Shown here: positions 24,526 to 32,307 of the stretch, piece after piece
Position numbering within the stretch: the first letter of the stretch is position 1
How the letters are laid out: the number at the start of each line of letters is the position of its first letter
Assembly (NCBI GenBank): GCA_030066985.1
Contig: JASJAN010000013.1
Location: 26,489-90,488 of the forward strand
DNA length: 64,000 nt
DNA from: Desulfobacterales bacterium
GTDB taxonomy: Bacteria > Desulfobacterota > Desulfobacteria > Desulfobacterales > JAHEIW01
Direction of reading: 5' to 3'
Position numbers and translations under genes: made by a program
The notes under the pieces: generated by a model
Database searches by the model: none
What the model saw: only the letters and a program-made list of their open reading frames with translations
Told to the model about the DNA's origin: nothing

Positions 24526-24565
24526 CAAGCCGGGCCCTGCAAAAGGCCCGGCTTGTTTAATTTTT
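24526..24565 (+). terminator. Rho-independent terminator after the 23044-24507 operon
   Basis: CAAGCCGGGCC (24526-24536) pairs with GGCCCGGCTTG (24545-24555), followed by TTTAATTTTT. Confidence 0.85.
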
Positions 24566-24587
24566 AAGAAGGGGAGATGTATTCATA

Positions 24588-24884
24588 TTGGAAATAAATG
24601 AAGCGGTTGAAGAACTGAAAACGTTTGTCCTCAAACACGGCTTGCCCCAAACGGATATGGCACTATTTGGCATCATGTGCCCCTATTGCGGAAAATCCGA
24701 TCGCATCCGGCAGTTGGAAGAACCGGATGCATTGAACGAGAAGATAGATTCAGAAAATATGGCAATCTATTTCAGTCTTTGGGAAAAACTCACCCGCGCT
24801 AACGGATCACTGGGTGTCTGTAAATTTTGCCAGAATCTTCTACTGCTGCAAGATAAGGCTAGTGCAGTACCTTTGTATGAGTGA
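24588..24884 (+). CDS. Small zinc-ribbon-like protein
   Basis: A TTG start at 24588 follows GGGGAG at 24571. The 98-residue product has two CxxC pairs, MCPYCGKSD near residue 30 and VCKFCQNLL near 83, which could form one zinc ribbon or bind a cluster. No catalytic motif is seen. It lies just after the operon terminator, so read-through or a separate promoter is needed. Family not recognised. Confidence 0.55.
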   Translation: MEINEAVEELKTFVLKHGLPQTDMALFGIMCPYCGKSDRIRQLEEPDALNEKIDSENMAIYFSLWEKLTRANGSLGVCKFCQNLLLLQDKASAVPLYE

Positions 24885-24936
24885 CCCATTAGCGGCGGTA
24901 TTATATTTTGGATAGTTGAGTTTTTTAAACAACGCT

Positions 24937-25175
24937 TGGTTCAAAGGTTCAGCGTTCAAAGATTCGAAAGTTGTTTAACAGAAGACAGATATCAGAGGTC
25001 AGATGACAGATGAAAACCGGCGAATCGGGCAGCCCTCGGCTCGACTACCTTCGACTGGAGCTACATTCTGTATGAGCTCATGTCGAAGGCAGGCCGAAAG
25101 AAGCACGTCGTATGCTGTAGCTGCCAGAAACACTGAACCCTGAACCTTTGAACCTGACCCCTGAACACTGAAACC
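24937..25175. repeat. Mirrored degenerate repeat array A2
   Basis: The left side has TTCAAAGGTTCAGCGTTCAAAG; the right side has ACTGAACCCTGAACCTTTGAACCTG units, complementary in sense. A CAGAT/CAGAGGTCAGATGACAG block and an inner inverted repeat (CTTCGACTGG... / ...CATGTCGAAGGC) fill the centre. It occupies most of the 353-bp gap 24885-25237, where no gene is seen. Confidence 0.6.
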
Positions 25176-25237
25176 ATAATTGTTACAACTTTTGTAGCAT
25201 TTTTAATGGACGTAACACGATCAAAGAGGAGATTTAC

Positions 25238-25483
25238 ATGAAAGTCGAAGTATTAGGGCCCGGCTGCAAGCGCTGTGACCAGTTGTATGAAAACGCCCAA
25301 AATGCGGTGGCCGAATTGGATTCCCCAGGGGATATCGAAGTTATAAAAATAGGAGATGTCAATTACTTTGCCAAAATGGGGGTGTTCATGACACCAGGGC
25401 TGGTGATTGATGGCGAGGTGATTTCAACCGGCAAAGTGCTGAGCCCCAACCAAATCAAGCAAAAGATTACGGAGAAGATGTAA
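25238..25483 (+). CDS. Glutaredoxin-like small thioredoxin-family protein (redox-active disulfide protein)
   Basis: This 81-residue protein has the active site GPGCKRC (Cys10, Cys13), cis-Pro segment MTPGLVIDGEVISTGK, and ends at the last helix. It matches the short archaeal/anaerobe thioredoxin group (MTH895-like). A GAGGAG site precedes the ATG, and the G3E GTPase follows after 3 bp. The thioredoxin-reductase-like flavoprotein at 26588 is a plausible reductant. It probably serves disulfide reduction in the methyltransferase region. Confidence 0.85.
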   Translation: MKVEVLGPGCKRCDQLYENAQNAVAELDSPGDIEVIKIGDVNYFAKMGVFMTPGLVIDGEVISTGKVLSPNQIKQKITEKM

Positions 25484-25486
25484 AGC

Positions 25487-26521
25487 ATGTCCGATGTCAC
25501 CCGTGTATATTTGATTACCGGTTTTTTAGGCAGTGGTAAGACCACCTTTCTGAATCGCATTATTCAGCAGTTTCCCAAGGATAAAAAACTGACCCTGCTG
25601 GTTAATGAATTTGGTGAAGTTGGCGTGGATGGTACCCTGGTGGAAGGCGATGATATTGATATGATGGAAATCAGCAAGGGCTCGATTTTCTGCGTTTGTG
25701 TCAAAACCGATTTTATAAAAGGTCTTTATGAGCTCAACACCAAAATACAACCGGATGTAATGCTGATAGAATCAACGGGTGTGGCTAACCCCTCTGATTT
25801 AAAAAGAGATTTGAAACTGCCCATATTTAATGACCGCTTTGAATTCATGGAACAATTTTGCGTGATCGATGCGGCCCACTTTCTAGATGCTTACGGCGTC
25901 TATGCCTCTTTGGAAAAACAGATTGCTTCTTCCACTGTATTTATCATGAATAAGATTGATAACGCCTCGCCGGAAACGATCCAGGAAACGAAAAATGTTA
26001 TTCGGCAGTTTCATCCCGATCCCTCATTTTTTGACACGACCTACGCCGACATCCCCTTGGAAGAATTTTTTGATTTCGCCGTTCAGGAACCATTTGAAAC
26101 ACTAGCACCGGAACCCGAAAAGGCAGCAATGCCTGTTCTTTCGGAGAATGCCCTGGACCAATTTATTGATGATCTCCTGGACAGCCCGGATCTTGAAATT
26201 ACGCCGCCAGATACGCTCATGTCTGTGACCTATTCCTGGAACGGAAATGATCTGAAGCAGATCAGCGCCTTGGCAGAGGCTTTGCCGCCTTCAGTTATCA
26301 GAGCCAAAGGATTTGTGGAAGAAAAAGGGGATATGTATTTATTCAGCTATGTCATGGGCGATTGGTCCATGGAAAAAACCAAAGTGCCCAGGGATCGCAT
26401 CAAACACAAAAACATGGTTGTTTTTATCGGTCCGCCCGAATCGATGGAAGGCATCGAAGAGGCGTCCAAAACAGGTGATTGGACTGGCAAGGGCGTGTTT
26501 CAACCGTACACGCAATCCTGA
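25487..26521 (+). CDS. G3E-family (COG0523) GTPase with altered metal motif
   Basis: This 344-residue GTPase has GFLGSGKTTFLNR (Walker A, 12-24), NEFGEVGVDG, ESTGVANP and FIMNKID. The usual GCxCC is replaced by GSIFCVCVK, which keeps only two Cys, so metal affinity or specificity may differ from the 6546 paralogue. The C-terminal CobW domain begins near 245 (MSVTYSWNGNDL). It is translationally close to the glutaredoxin-like gene. Because it sits among methyltransferase and thiol genes, a chaperone role for zinc or corrinoid loading is possible but not shown. Confidence 0.8.
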   Translation: MSDVTRVYLITGFLGSGKTTFLNRIIQQFPKDKKLTLLVNEFGEVGVDGTLVEGDDIDMMEISKGSIFCVCVKTDFIKGLYELNTKIQPDVMLIESTGVANPSDLKRDLKLPIFNDRFEFMEQFCVIDAAHFLDAYGVYASLEKQIASSTVFIMNKIDNASPETIQETKNVIRQFHPDPSFFDTTYADIPLEEFFDFAVQEPFETLAPEPEKAAMPVLSENALDQFIDDLLDSPDLEITPPDTLMSVTYSWNGNDLKQISALAEALPPSVIRAKGFVEEKGDMYLFSYVMGDWSMEKTKVPRDRIKHKNMVVFIGPPESMEGIEEASKTGDWTGKGVFQPYTQS

Positions 26522-26587
26522 GTAAGCAGCAACTTAATTTTTACGATCACAGCAATTGTTGCCAGTTTAAATAACAAAGGACTAACA

Positions 26588-27514
26588 ATGTCTGAAAACC
26601 CTTATGACTTGATGATATTGGGTGCAGGGCCCGCCGGTATTGCGGCCGCATTATACGGACAACGCCTGGGATTAAAAACAATAGTTTTTGGCGATATACC
26701 GGGGGGCAGTTCGTATATGATCGAACATCTGGCGAATTTCCCCGGACTGATGGAAGGGGCTACCGGCACGCAGTTTGGCACGAGGGCATTCCAGCAGGCC
26801 CAGAAAGAAGGGGCTAACTTTACATTGACGCGTTTGGAAAACTTCAGCCATAAGGATAATGTCTTTGTCGGTGTCGATGTTGATGGCAACGAATATACGG
26901 CTTGGAGCGCAATTGTTGCCACCGGGCGGGTGCCCAAAAGATTGGCGGTTGCCAATGCCACTTTAAGAGGCGTTCATTTTTGTTCGATTTGTGACGGTCC
27001 TTTATACAGAGGGAAAAATGCCACCCTGGCGGTTGTCGGCAGCGATAATACTGCTGCCCAGCATGCGATCACCCTCGCTCGGACTGCCGATAAAGTTCTT
27101 CTCATCTGCCGCAGCAATACCCTTAAAATGGATGCCGTTCATAAAGACCAGATCGAGGAGCAAAGCAATATTACCTTGATGACAGACACGGAGGTTTGCG
27201 GATACGACGGTCAGGAGTTTGTCGAAACGATTGCGGTGGCATCAAAGGAAAAAGGACAGCAGGACTTGGCGGTTGATGGGATTTTCCTCGCCATCGGATG
27301 GCGGCCGAACATATCGGTACTTAAACTGGAGGTTGAAAAAACGGCAGAAGGCTATCTGGTTACCAATGATCAACTCATGACATCAGTTCCCGGGCTTTTT
27401 GCAGCCGGTGACATACGGGACACCGATATGTGGCAGGTGCTGACCGCCTGTGCCGATGGTGCCCGGACTGCCAAATATGCAGCCGAATATCTAGAAAAAT
27501 TAAACCAAGCCTAA
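26588..27514 (+). CDS. Thioredoxin-reductase-like FAD/NAD(P) oxidoreductase
   Basis: This 308-residue flavoprotein has the FAD site GAGPAGIAAALYG (12-24), the redox pair CSIC at 132-135, an NAD(P) site VVGSDNTAAQHA and the C-terminal GLFAAGDIRDTDMWQVLTACADGA. Layout and length are those of low-Mr thioredoxin reductase, but the NAD(P) motif GSDNTA departs from GGGxSA, so cofactor use is uncertain. It lies 66 bp after the GTPase gene and is the likely electron source for the CxxC and UxxC proteins around it. Confidence 0.87.
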   Translation: MSENPYDLMILGAGPAGIAAALYGQRLGLKTIVFGDIPGGSSYMIEHLANFPGLMEGATGTQFGTRAFQQAQKEGANFTLTRLENFSHKDNVFVGVDVDGNEYTAWSAIVATGRVPKRLAVANATLRGVHFCSICDGPLYRGKNATLAVVGSDNTAAQHAITLARTADKVLLICRSNTLKMDAVHKDQIEEQSNITLMTDTEVCGYDGQEFVETIAVASKEKGQQDLAVDGIFLAIGWRPNISVLKLEVEKTAEGYLVTNDQLMTSVPGLFAAGDIRDTDMWQVLTACADGARTAKYAAEYLEKLNQA

Positions 27515-27614
27515 TCGCGTACGGCTTTCATTTTTATACCGCTTTAACCAGTTAAGCCGGCAGGCCCTGGACATTGCGAACGGCTCCTGCTAATGCCTCC
27601 ATATCCGTAAGAAT

Positions 27615-27763
27615 TAGGAGCGGTCTTAAAAATAGTAGATCACGTCCAAGGGCGCGGCGCAAAACCGATTCAAAAACGGAGTATACACGTTAGTATTTGA
27701 GTATTTTGAATCGGTTTTTAACAATGCCCTTGGGCGTTAGATACCTTTTTAAGACCGCTCCTA
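27615..27763. repeat. Large-hairpin repeat R2 (core ACGTGTA family)
   Basis: Perfect arms TAGGAGCGGTCTTAAAAA (27615-27632) and its complement (27746-27763) enclose ACCGATTCAAAA / TTTTGAATCGGT and, on the minus strand, the core TACTAACGTGTATACTCCG. The interior is near-identical to R1 inverted. Its right arm supplies the stop codon of the 27761 gene. It sits between convergent genes and may act as a bidirectional terminator. Confidence 0.75.
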
Positions 27764-28270
27764 GAATTTTTGCTCCCGGATGCCTGAATAAACCGCCTTG
27801 CAAATTCCTGAAACACCCCCTTGCAGCCCATCCGGGTTTTTAAATCCCTCTGTGCCCTTTAAATTCTCGATATAGGCTTGCGCATCTGCCAAAGTCTGCC
27901 AGGCATCATTTCTATCGGCATCGGGTCGGATACGAAATAACCATCCGTTGCCGTATGGATCTGCTAAAGCCAGTGAAGGGCTTTGTTTTGCTTCCGGGTT
28001 AAAAAAAACAATTCCCGCAACGGGGGTAGAGATGTATAAAATCTTACCGGTAATCGCAAATACCACATCCTGACCATCCGTGACGGAGACCTGATCTTCG
28101 ACCAGCCAGTCCAGATCATTGACGCCGCCGGCCAGAATCAATGCGGGTTGGGTCAGGCCGAAAACAAGGTCCTGATCTTGCGCCTGGGCCCATAAACCCT
28201 GTTTTAAATGATATCTTCGATCCTCCGGGATCTCGACACGCTGACCTAGAAACTTTTCAATGACTGCCAT
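27761..28270 (-). CDS. Glycine-cleavage H-protein-like protein
   Basis: This 169-residue protein resembles GcvH: an N-terminal HLKQGLWAQAQDQDLVFGLTQPAL and a hammerhead-like core VVFAITGKILYISTPVAGIV with LADPYGNGWLFRIRP following. In lipoylated H proteins the Lys lies eight residues before the Pro of APVSG; here Lys76 lies seven before, so lipoylation is uncertain. No other glycine-cleavage gene is present. Stand-alone H-like proteins in anaerobes can act in lipoate-dependent sulfur or redox chemistry; that role is not shown here. Confidence 0.65.
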   Translation of the reverse strand: MAVIEKFLGQRVEIPEDRRYHLKQGLWAQAQDQDLVFGLTQPALILAGGVNDLDWLVEDQVSVTDGQDVVFAITGKILYISTPVAGIVFFNPEAKQSPSLALADPYGNGWLFRIRPDADRNDAWQTLADAQAYIENLKGTEGFKNPDGLQGGVSGICKAVYSGIREQKF

Positions 28271-28540
28271 TTTCCCTCCGCATTAGGATGCCATCAGGGC
28301 TTGACCGTGAATTTATATCCTCTGCCTGTTTTAATTAGCGCTTTAAATCTATAAATGTCAAGGAGCTGGCATTTGAACGGTGTCCTATTGGCGCTGCCAT
28401 TGGATTCTGTGATTCGATGGTTTGATTCCTAAAATCAGCTTTAAGTTTATTGACCACATTCCAAGATTAATATTATACAATTTAGCATAGTTCATTACGG
28501 ATACTGACGATCCGGTTTTGCAAGAGGTGTATGTTTTTAT

Positions 28541-28675
28541 AAACTGGGCAATACCCGGCAGGCGACTGAAGATCTGGCGGCAGCAGCTATGCTGGGTTGT
28601 GAAGCGGCTGAATTTTGGAGTCGATACGATAGAAAAAAATCCAAAAATCTGATGAAGATATCGGATCCTAAATGA
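28541..28675 (+). pseudogene. Remnant of a TPR-repeat protein C-terminus
   Basis: The frame 28541-28675 reads KLGNTRQATEDLAAAAMLGCEAAEFW, a pattern typical of the last TPR of small repeat proteins (kLGn..qAi.DlkkAA.LG). No start codon or upstream TPRs are intact; the preceding bases continue similarity only in another frame. It therefore looks like a decayed gene end in the 414-bp gap 28271-28684, where nothing else is seen. Confidence 0.4.
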
Positions 28676-28684
28676 GTGCTTGGG

Positions 28685-29137
28685 TTATCCTTTGGATATT
28701 TCAATGAGATCAAGTATTTGATCAATCAGATGGATATCGGCTTTATCCAAATTAGCAATTAAATCCACACCAGCTCGATATAATTCTTCGTGATTTGGCG
28801 GTAAGCCTGTGCTGCCCACCACCAGTCGAATATCTCCACCCTCGTCTGCCTGAAGTGTCTCGGCCAGCTTGATGACCAACGGCTGAAAGGTGACATCGCT
28901 TACACAGACGCACATAATATGGACATCATTGTCAATTGCCAATCGGGCGGCTTGTAAGGGAGCCTGGTTCGCTGGACCGATATCAACATCAAATCCGCAT
29001 TCGGCCAAATAAGCGGCCAGCGGTTTTGTCCAACGGCTGAAGGGTTCACCTTCCAGAGGCGCCAGAAGGATTCGCGGTCTTCTGCCCTCCTGCTGAACTA
29101 GGGTATGTATTCTGTTTTCGATTTGACTGGTATTCAT
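28685..29137 (-). CDS. Cobalamin-binding-domain-like protein lacking the DxHxxG motif
   Basis: This 150-residue protein has the Rossmann pattern of the B12-binding domain: ILLAPLEGEPFSRWTKPLAAYLAECGFDVDIGP, HIMCVCVSDVTFQPLVIKLAETL and IRLVVGSTGLPPNHEELYRAGVD. At the axial-ligand loop, where D.H..G is expected, it has EGEPFSRWTKP, so there is no ligand His. It may bind a corrinoid base-on or without a protein ligand, or be a former binding domain. It lies alone on the minus strand between H-like and thioredoxin-like genes. Confidence 0.65.
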   Translation of the reverse strand: MNTSQIENRIHTLVQQEGRRPRILLAPLEGEPFSRWTKPLAAYLAECGFDVDIGPANQAPLQAARLAIDNDVHIMCVCVSDVTFQPLVIKLAETLQADEGGDIRLVVGSTGLPPNHEELYRAGVDLIANLDKADIHLIDQILDLIEISKG

Positions 29138-29359
29138 GGTGTTTACCTTAATTTTAGCAGGTACATCAATTTATTTAAAAGGGCGTCTGATGTCAAACAA
29201 ATGCCAGCATCCACCGATCCGAGACGTAATTCTTACGATACGGTCGCATTGAAAATGCTGACCGCCTGTGATATCTATTTAGCCATCCATCGCAGTGGAT
29301 GACCGACCGTTTTTTGCGTACGTATTTAGTAATAACAATGATCATATATAAGGGCGATC

Positions 29360-29710
29360 ATGCCATCTAAAGGCAAAGCGAAAATTGTGATAGAAGTGAT
29401 GTACAAAGCCGTTTACTGTCTGCCCTGTTTTTATATGGACGAAATGGTTCAAGAGGTGTTGCCGGCTTATTCCGACCGGGTCACCTATCATCGGGTCGAT
29501 ATCCTCAAAGGTGAAGGCAAAAAGCGTTTTTTGGAGCTTTCCTATATGCTTTTTGGCGAAGAAGGCGTTCACAAAAATCTCCGACTGGCACCGGTTCCTT
29601 CTCTGTGGATAAACGGGGAGCTCTTCTTTGACGCAATACCCCCGCAGTTTGAACTGGAAGAGGCCCTTGATGAAGTACTCAACAAACAAATCAATTCCGA
29701 GGAAAATTAG
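29360..29710 (+). CDS. Thioredoxin-like protein with CxxC, partner of the adjacent selenoprotein
   Basis: This 116-residue protein has YCLPCFYMDEMV with CxxC near 20-23, then a thioredoxin-like core ending APVPSLWINGELFFDAIPPQFELEEALDEVL with the cis-Pro at VPS. It is a paralogue of the 4077, 24106 and 29718 proteins and lies 7 bp ahead of the last. A weak AAGGG site precedes the ATG. Tandem CxxC and UxxC members suggest a relay or a heterodimer. Confidence 0.7.
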   Translation: MPSKGKAKIVIEVMYKAVYCLPCFYMDEMVQEVLPAYSDRVTYHRVDILKGEGKKRFLELSYMLFGEEGVHKNLRLAPVPSLWINGELFFDAIPPQFELEEALDEVLNKQINSEEN

Positions 29711-29717
29711 CAATCAG

Positions 29718-30014
29718 ATGGCTGCTGACAAAATTCACCTGGAGGTCTTCCACGAAGGCGAGCACTGAGTCCCCTGTGTTTACATGACCCGTGTGGTCGA
29801 AGCGGTAGCGTTAGAATATGGCGACAGCTTGAACTGGGAAAAAATTGTCACCAAGGATTTAGCGGGTGCTAAGAGATACCAAGATTTTTCAAAGGCCCTC
29901 GGCAGACCGGCGCCCGTCCCCTGCATTGTCATAGAGGGCAAGCTGGTTTTTGACGCTACGCCCAGCACCGAGGCGTTAAAAGCCTGTATCGATCGATTTT
30001 TAAAAACGGCTTGA
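29718..30014 (+). CDS. Thioredoxin-like selenoprotein, UxxC active site (in-frame UGA at 29766-29768)
   Basis: With UGA read as Sec, the frame from ATG 29718 gives 98 residues with Sec17 in E-H-U-V-P-C-V-Y-M. Its upstream neighbour has Y-C-L-P-C-F-Y-M and the 4077 protein has Q-U-A-A-C-V-Y-M, so alignment holds across the UGA. The core ends VPCIVIEGKLVFDATPSTEALKACIDRF, with cis-Pro and an extra Cys. A SECIS-like hairpin lies 21 nt downstream. No strong ribosome binding site is seen, so coupling to the gene 7 bp upstream is likely. It converges with the reductase gene at 30027. Confidence 0.78.
29785..29799 (+). promoter_or_regulatory. SECIS-like hairpin for the 29718 selenoprotein
   Basis: TGACC (29785-29789) pairs with GGTCG (29795-29799, one G-U), loop CGTGT with G in second place. 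The loop begins 22 nt after the UGA. The stem is shorter than in the other two cases. Confidence 0.5.
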
Positions 30015-30026
30015 ACCACTGCAGAT

Positions 30027-31325
30027 TTATTTTTTTGTGGCATCGGCCGCGTATTCCTTCAAAAGCTCGGATATGGCCTTACTAACTTTTAAGTGATCTT
30101 CTGAACCCAGCGGAAAGGACGGGCCGCGATCCATTATTTTTTCTTCCTGAACAATTTGAATCTTGACCACCGGGATAAAGCTGGCATCCCATTGTTCCAG
30201 GCCGATGGATACTTGATAGCCGGTACCGGGTGGATGCGGCAGGCTGGCCGGGACCGTTTTTGAAATCTGCGGGAAAAACGATTCCACCGGCTCTGCCTCA
30301 AGTGGCACGCAGGATACGCCCTTACCCTGCTTGATTTGTTCAAAGCAGTTATTGCATGAAATGCATTCTGCCTCCAGTAAATCGCCGGCCTTCCAACGAT
30401 TAATCAGGTCGGGATCCCGGATAAATGGGCGTGACATGGAAATATAATCGGCCACGCCGTCTTCTAAAAGACGCGTGGCAACCGCTAAAGATCTTATGCC
30501 ACCGACCAGGATCAACGGGACCGTGATTTTTCCCTTAAAGGCCCGGGCCTCATTCTCAAAATAAGCTTCGACCGCATCCGTATCTATTTTACTCTGCATG
30601 ATATTCGGATTGTTTAAGAGCCCGCCGCTTAATTCAATCGCATCAATTCCTTCTTCCTCGAGCATCATCCCCACCTGCAGAGAATCTTCCAAAGTAAGGC
30701 CGTTCTCGACGAAATCCTGGCAATTGAGTTTCACCAAAACCGGATAGTCTTCACCGGTGTGATGACGGACGGACTGCAGGACTTCCAAAAGCGCTCTGGC
30801 GCGATTGCGGATATTGCCGCCGTATGCATCGCTGCGGTCGTTATAGCGGGGGCAGAGCAGCTGGCTCAGAAAAAATCCGTGGGCTGCAAAAATCTGCACA
30901 CCGTCGAAACCCGCTGTTTTGGCTCTCATCGCAGCGATGCCGTAGGCGGCAGCCAGCTCTTTATAATCGACAACGGTCATTTTCCTGATCCGCGATTTCG
31001 ACAGGTAGGCGCCGCCATACCCCAGCTGTAAGACAATCTTAGCGCCGTTTTCATGGACTGCTTGCGTCACGGCCTTAAGCCCAGGGATCATCTCATCATT
31101 GTGAATACCCAACTGCCAGGGAGAGTGCTGCCCATCCGGGCGAACATAGGCATGGCCGGTTATAATCAGCCCGACACCGCCGGCCGCCAGTCTTGCCATT
31201 AAATCAACTAATTTGGAAGTGCTGGCACCATCATCCGATGCCAGACCTGCCCAGGTTGCCGAGCGTACAAATCGGTTGTCTAACACCATGCCATTTATTT
31301 CGCTTTGTTCAAAAAACCTCGTCAT
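30027..31325 (-). CDS. Old-Yellow-Enzyme-family NADH:flavin oxidoreductase with Fe-S motif
   Basis: This 432-residue FMN enzyme has the N-terminal NGMVLDNRFVRSATWAGLA, the active-site barrel element QIFAAHGFFLSQLLCPRYNDRSDAYGGN near 150-175, and the C-terminal cluster motif CISCNNCFEQIKQGKGVSC near 330-348, which binds [4Fe-4S] in dienoyl-CoA-reductase-type members. It lacks the FAD/NAD domain of the full-length 2,4-dienoyl-CoA reductases and carries instead a ~75-residue tail. Its ATG overlaps the stop of the cobO copy by one base, so it is the last gene of that transcript. The substrate is unknown. Confidence 0.82.
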   Translation of the reverse strand: MTRFFEQSEINGMVLDNRFVRSATWAGLASDDGASTSKLVDLMARLAAGGVGLIITGHAYVRPDGQHSPWQLGIHNDEMIPGLKAVTQAVHENGAKIVLQLGYGGAYLSKSRIRKMTVVDYKELAAAYGIAAMRAKTAGFDGVQIFAAHGFFLSQLLCPRYNDRSDAYGGNIRNRARALLEVLQSVRHHTGEDYPVLVKLNCQDFVENGLTLEDSLQVGMMLEEEGIDAIELSGGLLNNPNIMQSKIDTDAVEAYFENEARAFKGKITVPLILVGGIRSLAVATRLLEDGVADYISMSRPFIRDPDLINRWKAGDLLEAECISCNNCFEQIKQGKGVSCVPLEAEPVESFFPQISKTVPASLPHPPGTGYQVSIGLEQWDASFIPVVKIQIVQEEKIMDRGPSFPLGSEDHLKVSKAISELLKEYAADATKK

Positions 31326-31855
31326 TACTTTTCTATCCCCACTCTGGCAGGGACACCTTTTTCGAAATAGTGCTTTACGGGCAACATCTCGGTAACCAGA
31401 TCGGCGATTTCAATCACTCGCGAAGAAGCATGTCTTCCGGTGATCACCATCTCTACATCATAAGGTTTATTTACCATAAGTCCGAGGAGGTCCTGTTCCC
31501 GGAGGAGTCCATATTTGACGGCCACATTGGCCTCCTCCAGGATGATGACTTTGTATTCTTCTGAAGCCAGGATGGATTTAACCTGCTTGAGACCTTTCTG
31601 AGCCGCTGCAATATCCTCGGGCAAAGGCTTCCCGTCCGTGAAACGGCCCAGTCCGAATTGCTCGACGGTAATCAAATCGGAATAGCGTCTGAGTGCTTTA
31701 ATTTCGCTGTAGTCCCCCCTTTTGATAAACTGCGCAATATAAACCTTTAATCCGGCACCTGCCGCCCGAATGGAGAGGCCGATGGCGGCCGTCGTTTTAC
31801 CTTTGCCATTCCCCGTGTAAACCTGAATGTATCCTCTCGTTTCGTTTTTATCCAT
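31325..31855 (-). CDS. cobO: cob(I)yrinic acid a,c-diamide adenosyltransferase, CobO family (copy 2)
   Basis: This 176-residue enzyme has GNGKGKTTAAIGLSIRAAG (P-loop, 17-24), FIKRGDYSEIKALRRY, ILEEANVAVKYGLL and the typical end DLVTEMLPVKHYFEKGVPARVGIEK. It adenosylates cobyrinic acid a,c-diamide or later corrinoids in the cytosol. It is the more canonical of the two copies and lies downstream of the main cobalamin operon, separated by a 452-bp gap. It is coupled to the Old-Yellow-Enzyme gene (TAATG overlap). Confidence 0.93.
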   Translation of the reverse strand: MDKNETRGYIQVYTGNGKGKTTAAIGLSIRAAGAGLKVYIAQFIKRGDYSEIKALRRYSDLITVEQFGLGRFTDGKPLPEDIAAAQKGLKQVKSILASEEYKVIILEEANVAVKYGLLREQDLLGLMVNKPYDVEMVITGRHASSRVIEIADLVTEMLPVKHYFEKGVPARVGIEK

Positions 31856-32002
31856 GTGAGTTTCCTCTGCTCCAAGGATTAAAGATACATAACCATTTCA
31901 TCAGAAACATGCAACTGATTTGCCCCGCAAGCGGAATTCGCATCTGATTTTTTAAATTAGAGTACAACACGGTCTCCGATAAATGCTCAAAATCATTAAG
32001 CG

Positions 32003-32075
32003 AGCTAAAGTTTAAAGTGATCTAAAGTGACTAAAGTTGTGGCATTTTAGTTCACTTTAGGCACTTTTAGCCTTT
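32003..32075. repeat. Mirrored degenerate repeat array A7 (CTAAAGT / ACTTTAG)
   Basis: GCTAAAGTTTAAAGTGATCTAAAGTG on the left faces TTCACTTTAGGCACTTTTAGCC on the right. It fills part of the gap between cbiB and cobO, next to the CbiR remnant. Confidence 0.55.
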
Positions 32076-32104
32076 GAACCTTATCGGCGGCTTTGGCGCC
32101 AATT

Positions 32105-32257
32105 CTAATCAAATTTTCCTTTTGCTGATGGTGCCTGCATTTTTACACCGGGCACAAAATCAACCGGATAGATAAACGAAGTCATTCCGATATTAAACGG
32201 ATATAGGCCTTTGTAGCATTTGCTCAACGAAAGATACACGTCGATAAAGAGTGTCAT
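32105..32257 (-). pseudogene. CbiR N-terminal remnant
   Basis: A 50-codon open frame from ATG 32257 contains KCYKGLYPFNIGMTSFIYPVDFVPGVKM, matching the N-terminus of the CbiR-like gene at 1-434 (KSYKGLYPFRLGTTSYIYPADYIPNIKM). It stops at TAG 32105 after an unrelated tail, so the ~230-residue barrel is missing. The remnant lies between cbiB and cobO, a natural place for a cobamide-remodelling gene. Confidence 0.7.
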
Positions 32258-32307
32258 GTTTGGTGTGTCGTATTGGTTATATGATTCTGTATGAGCATGT
32301 CTGATTG

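Noticed and set aside
28537..28725. 62-codon minus-strand frame
   Set aside because: It is antisense to the TPR remnant and has no recognisable motif.
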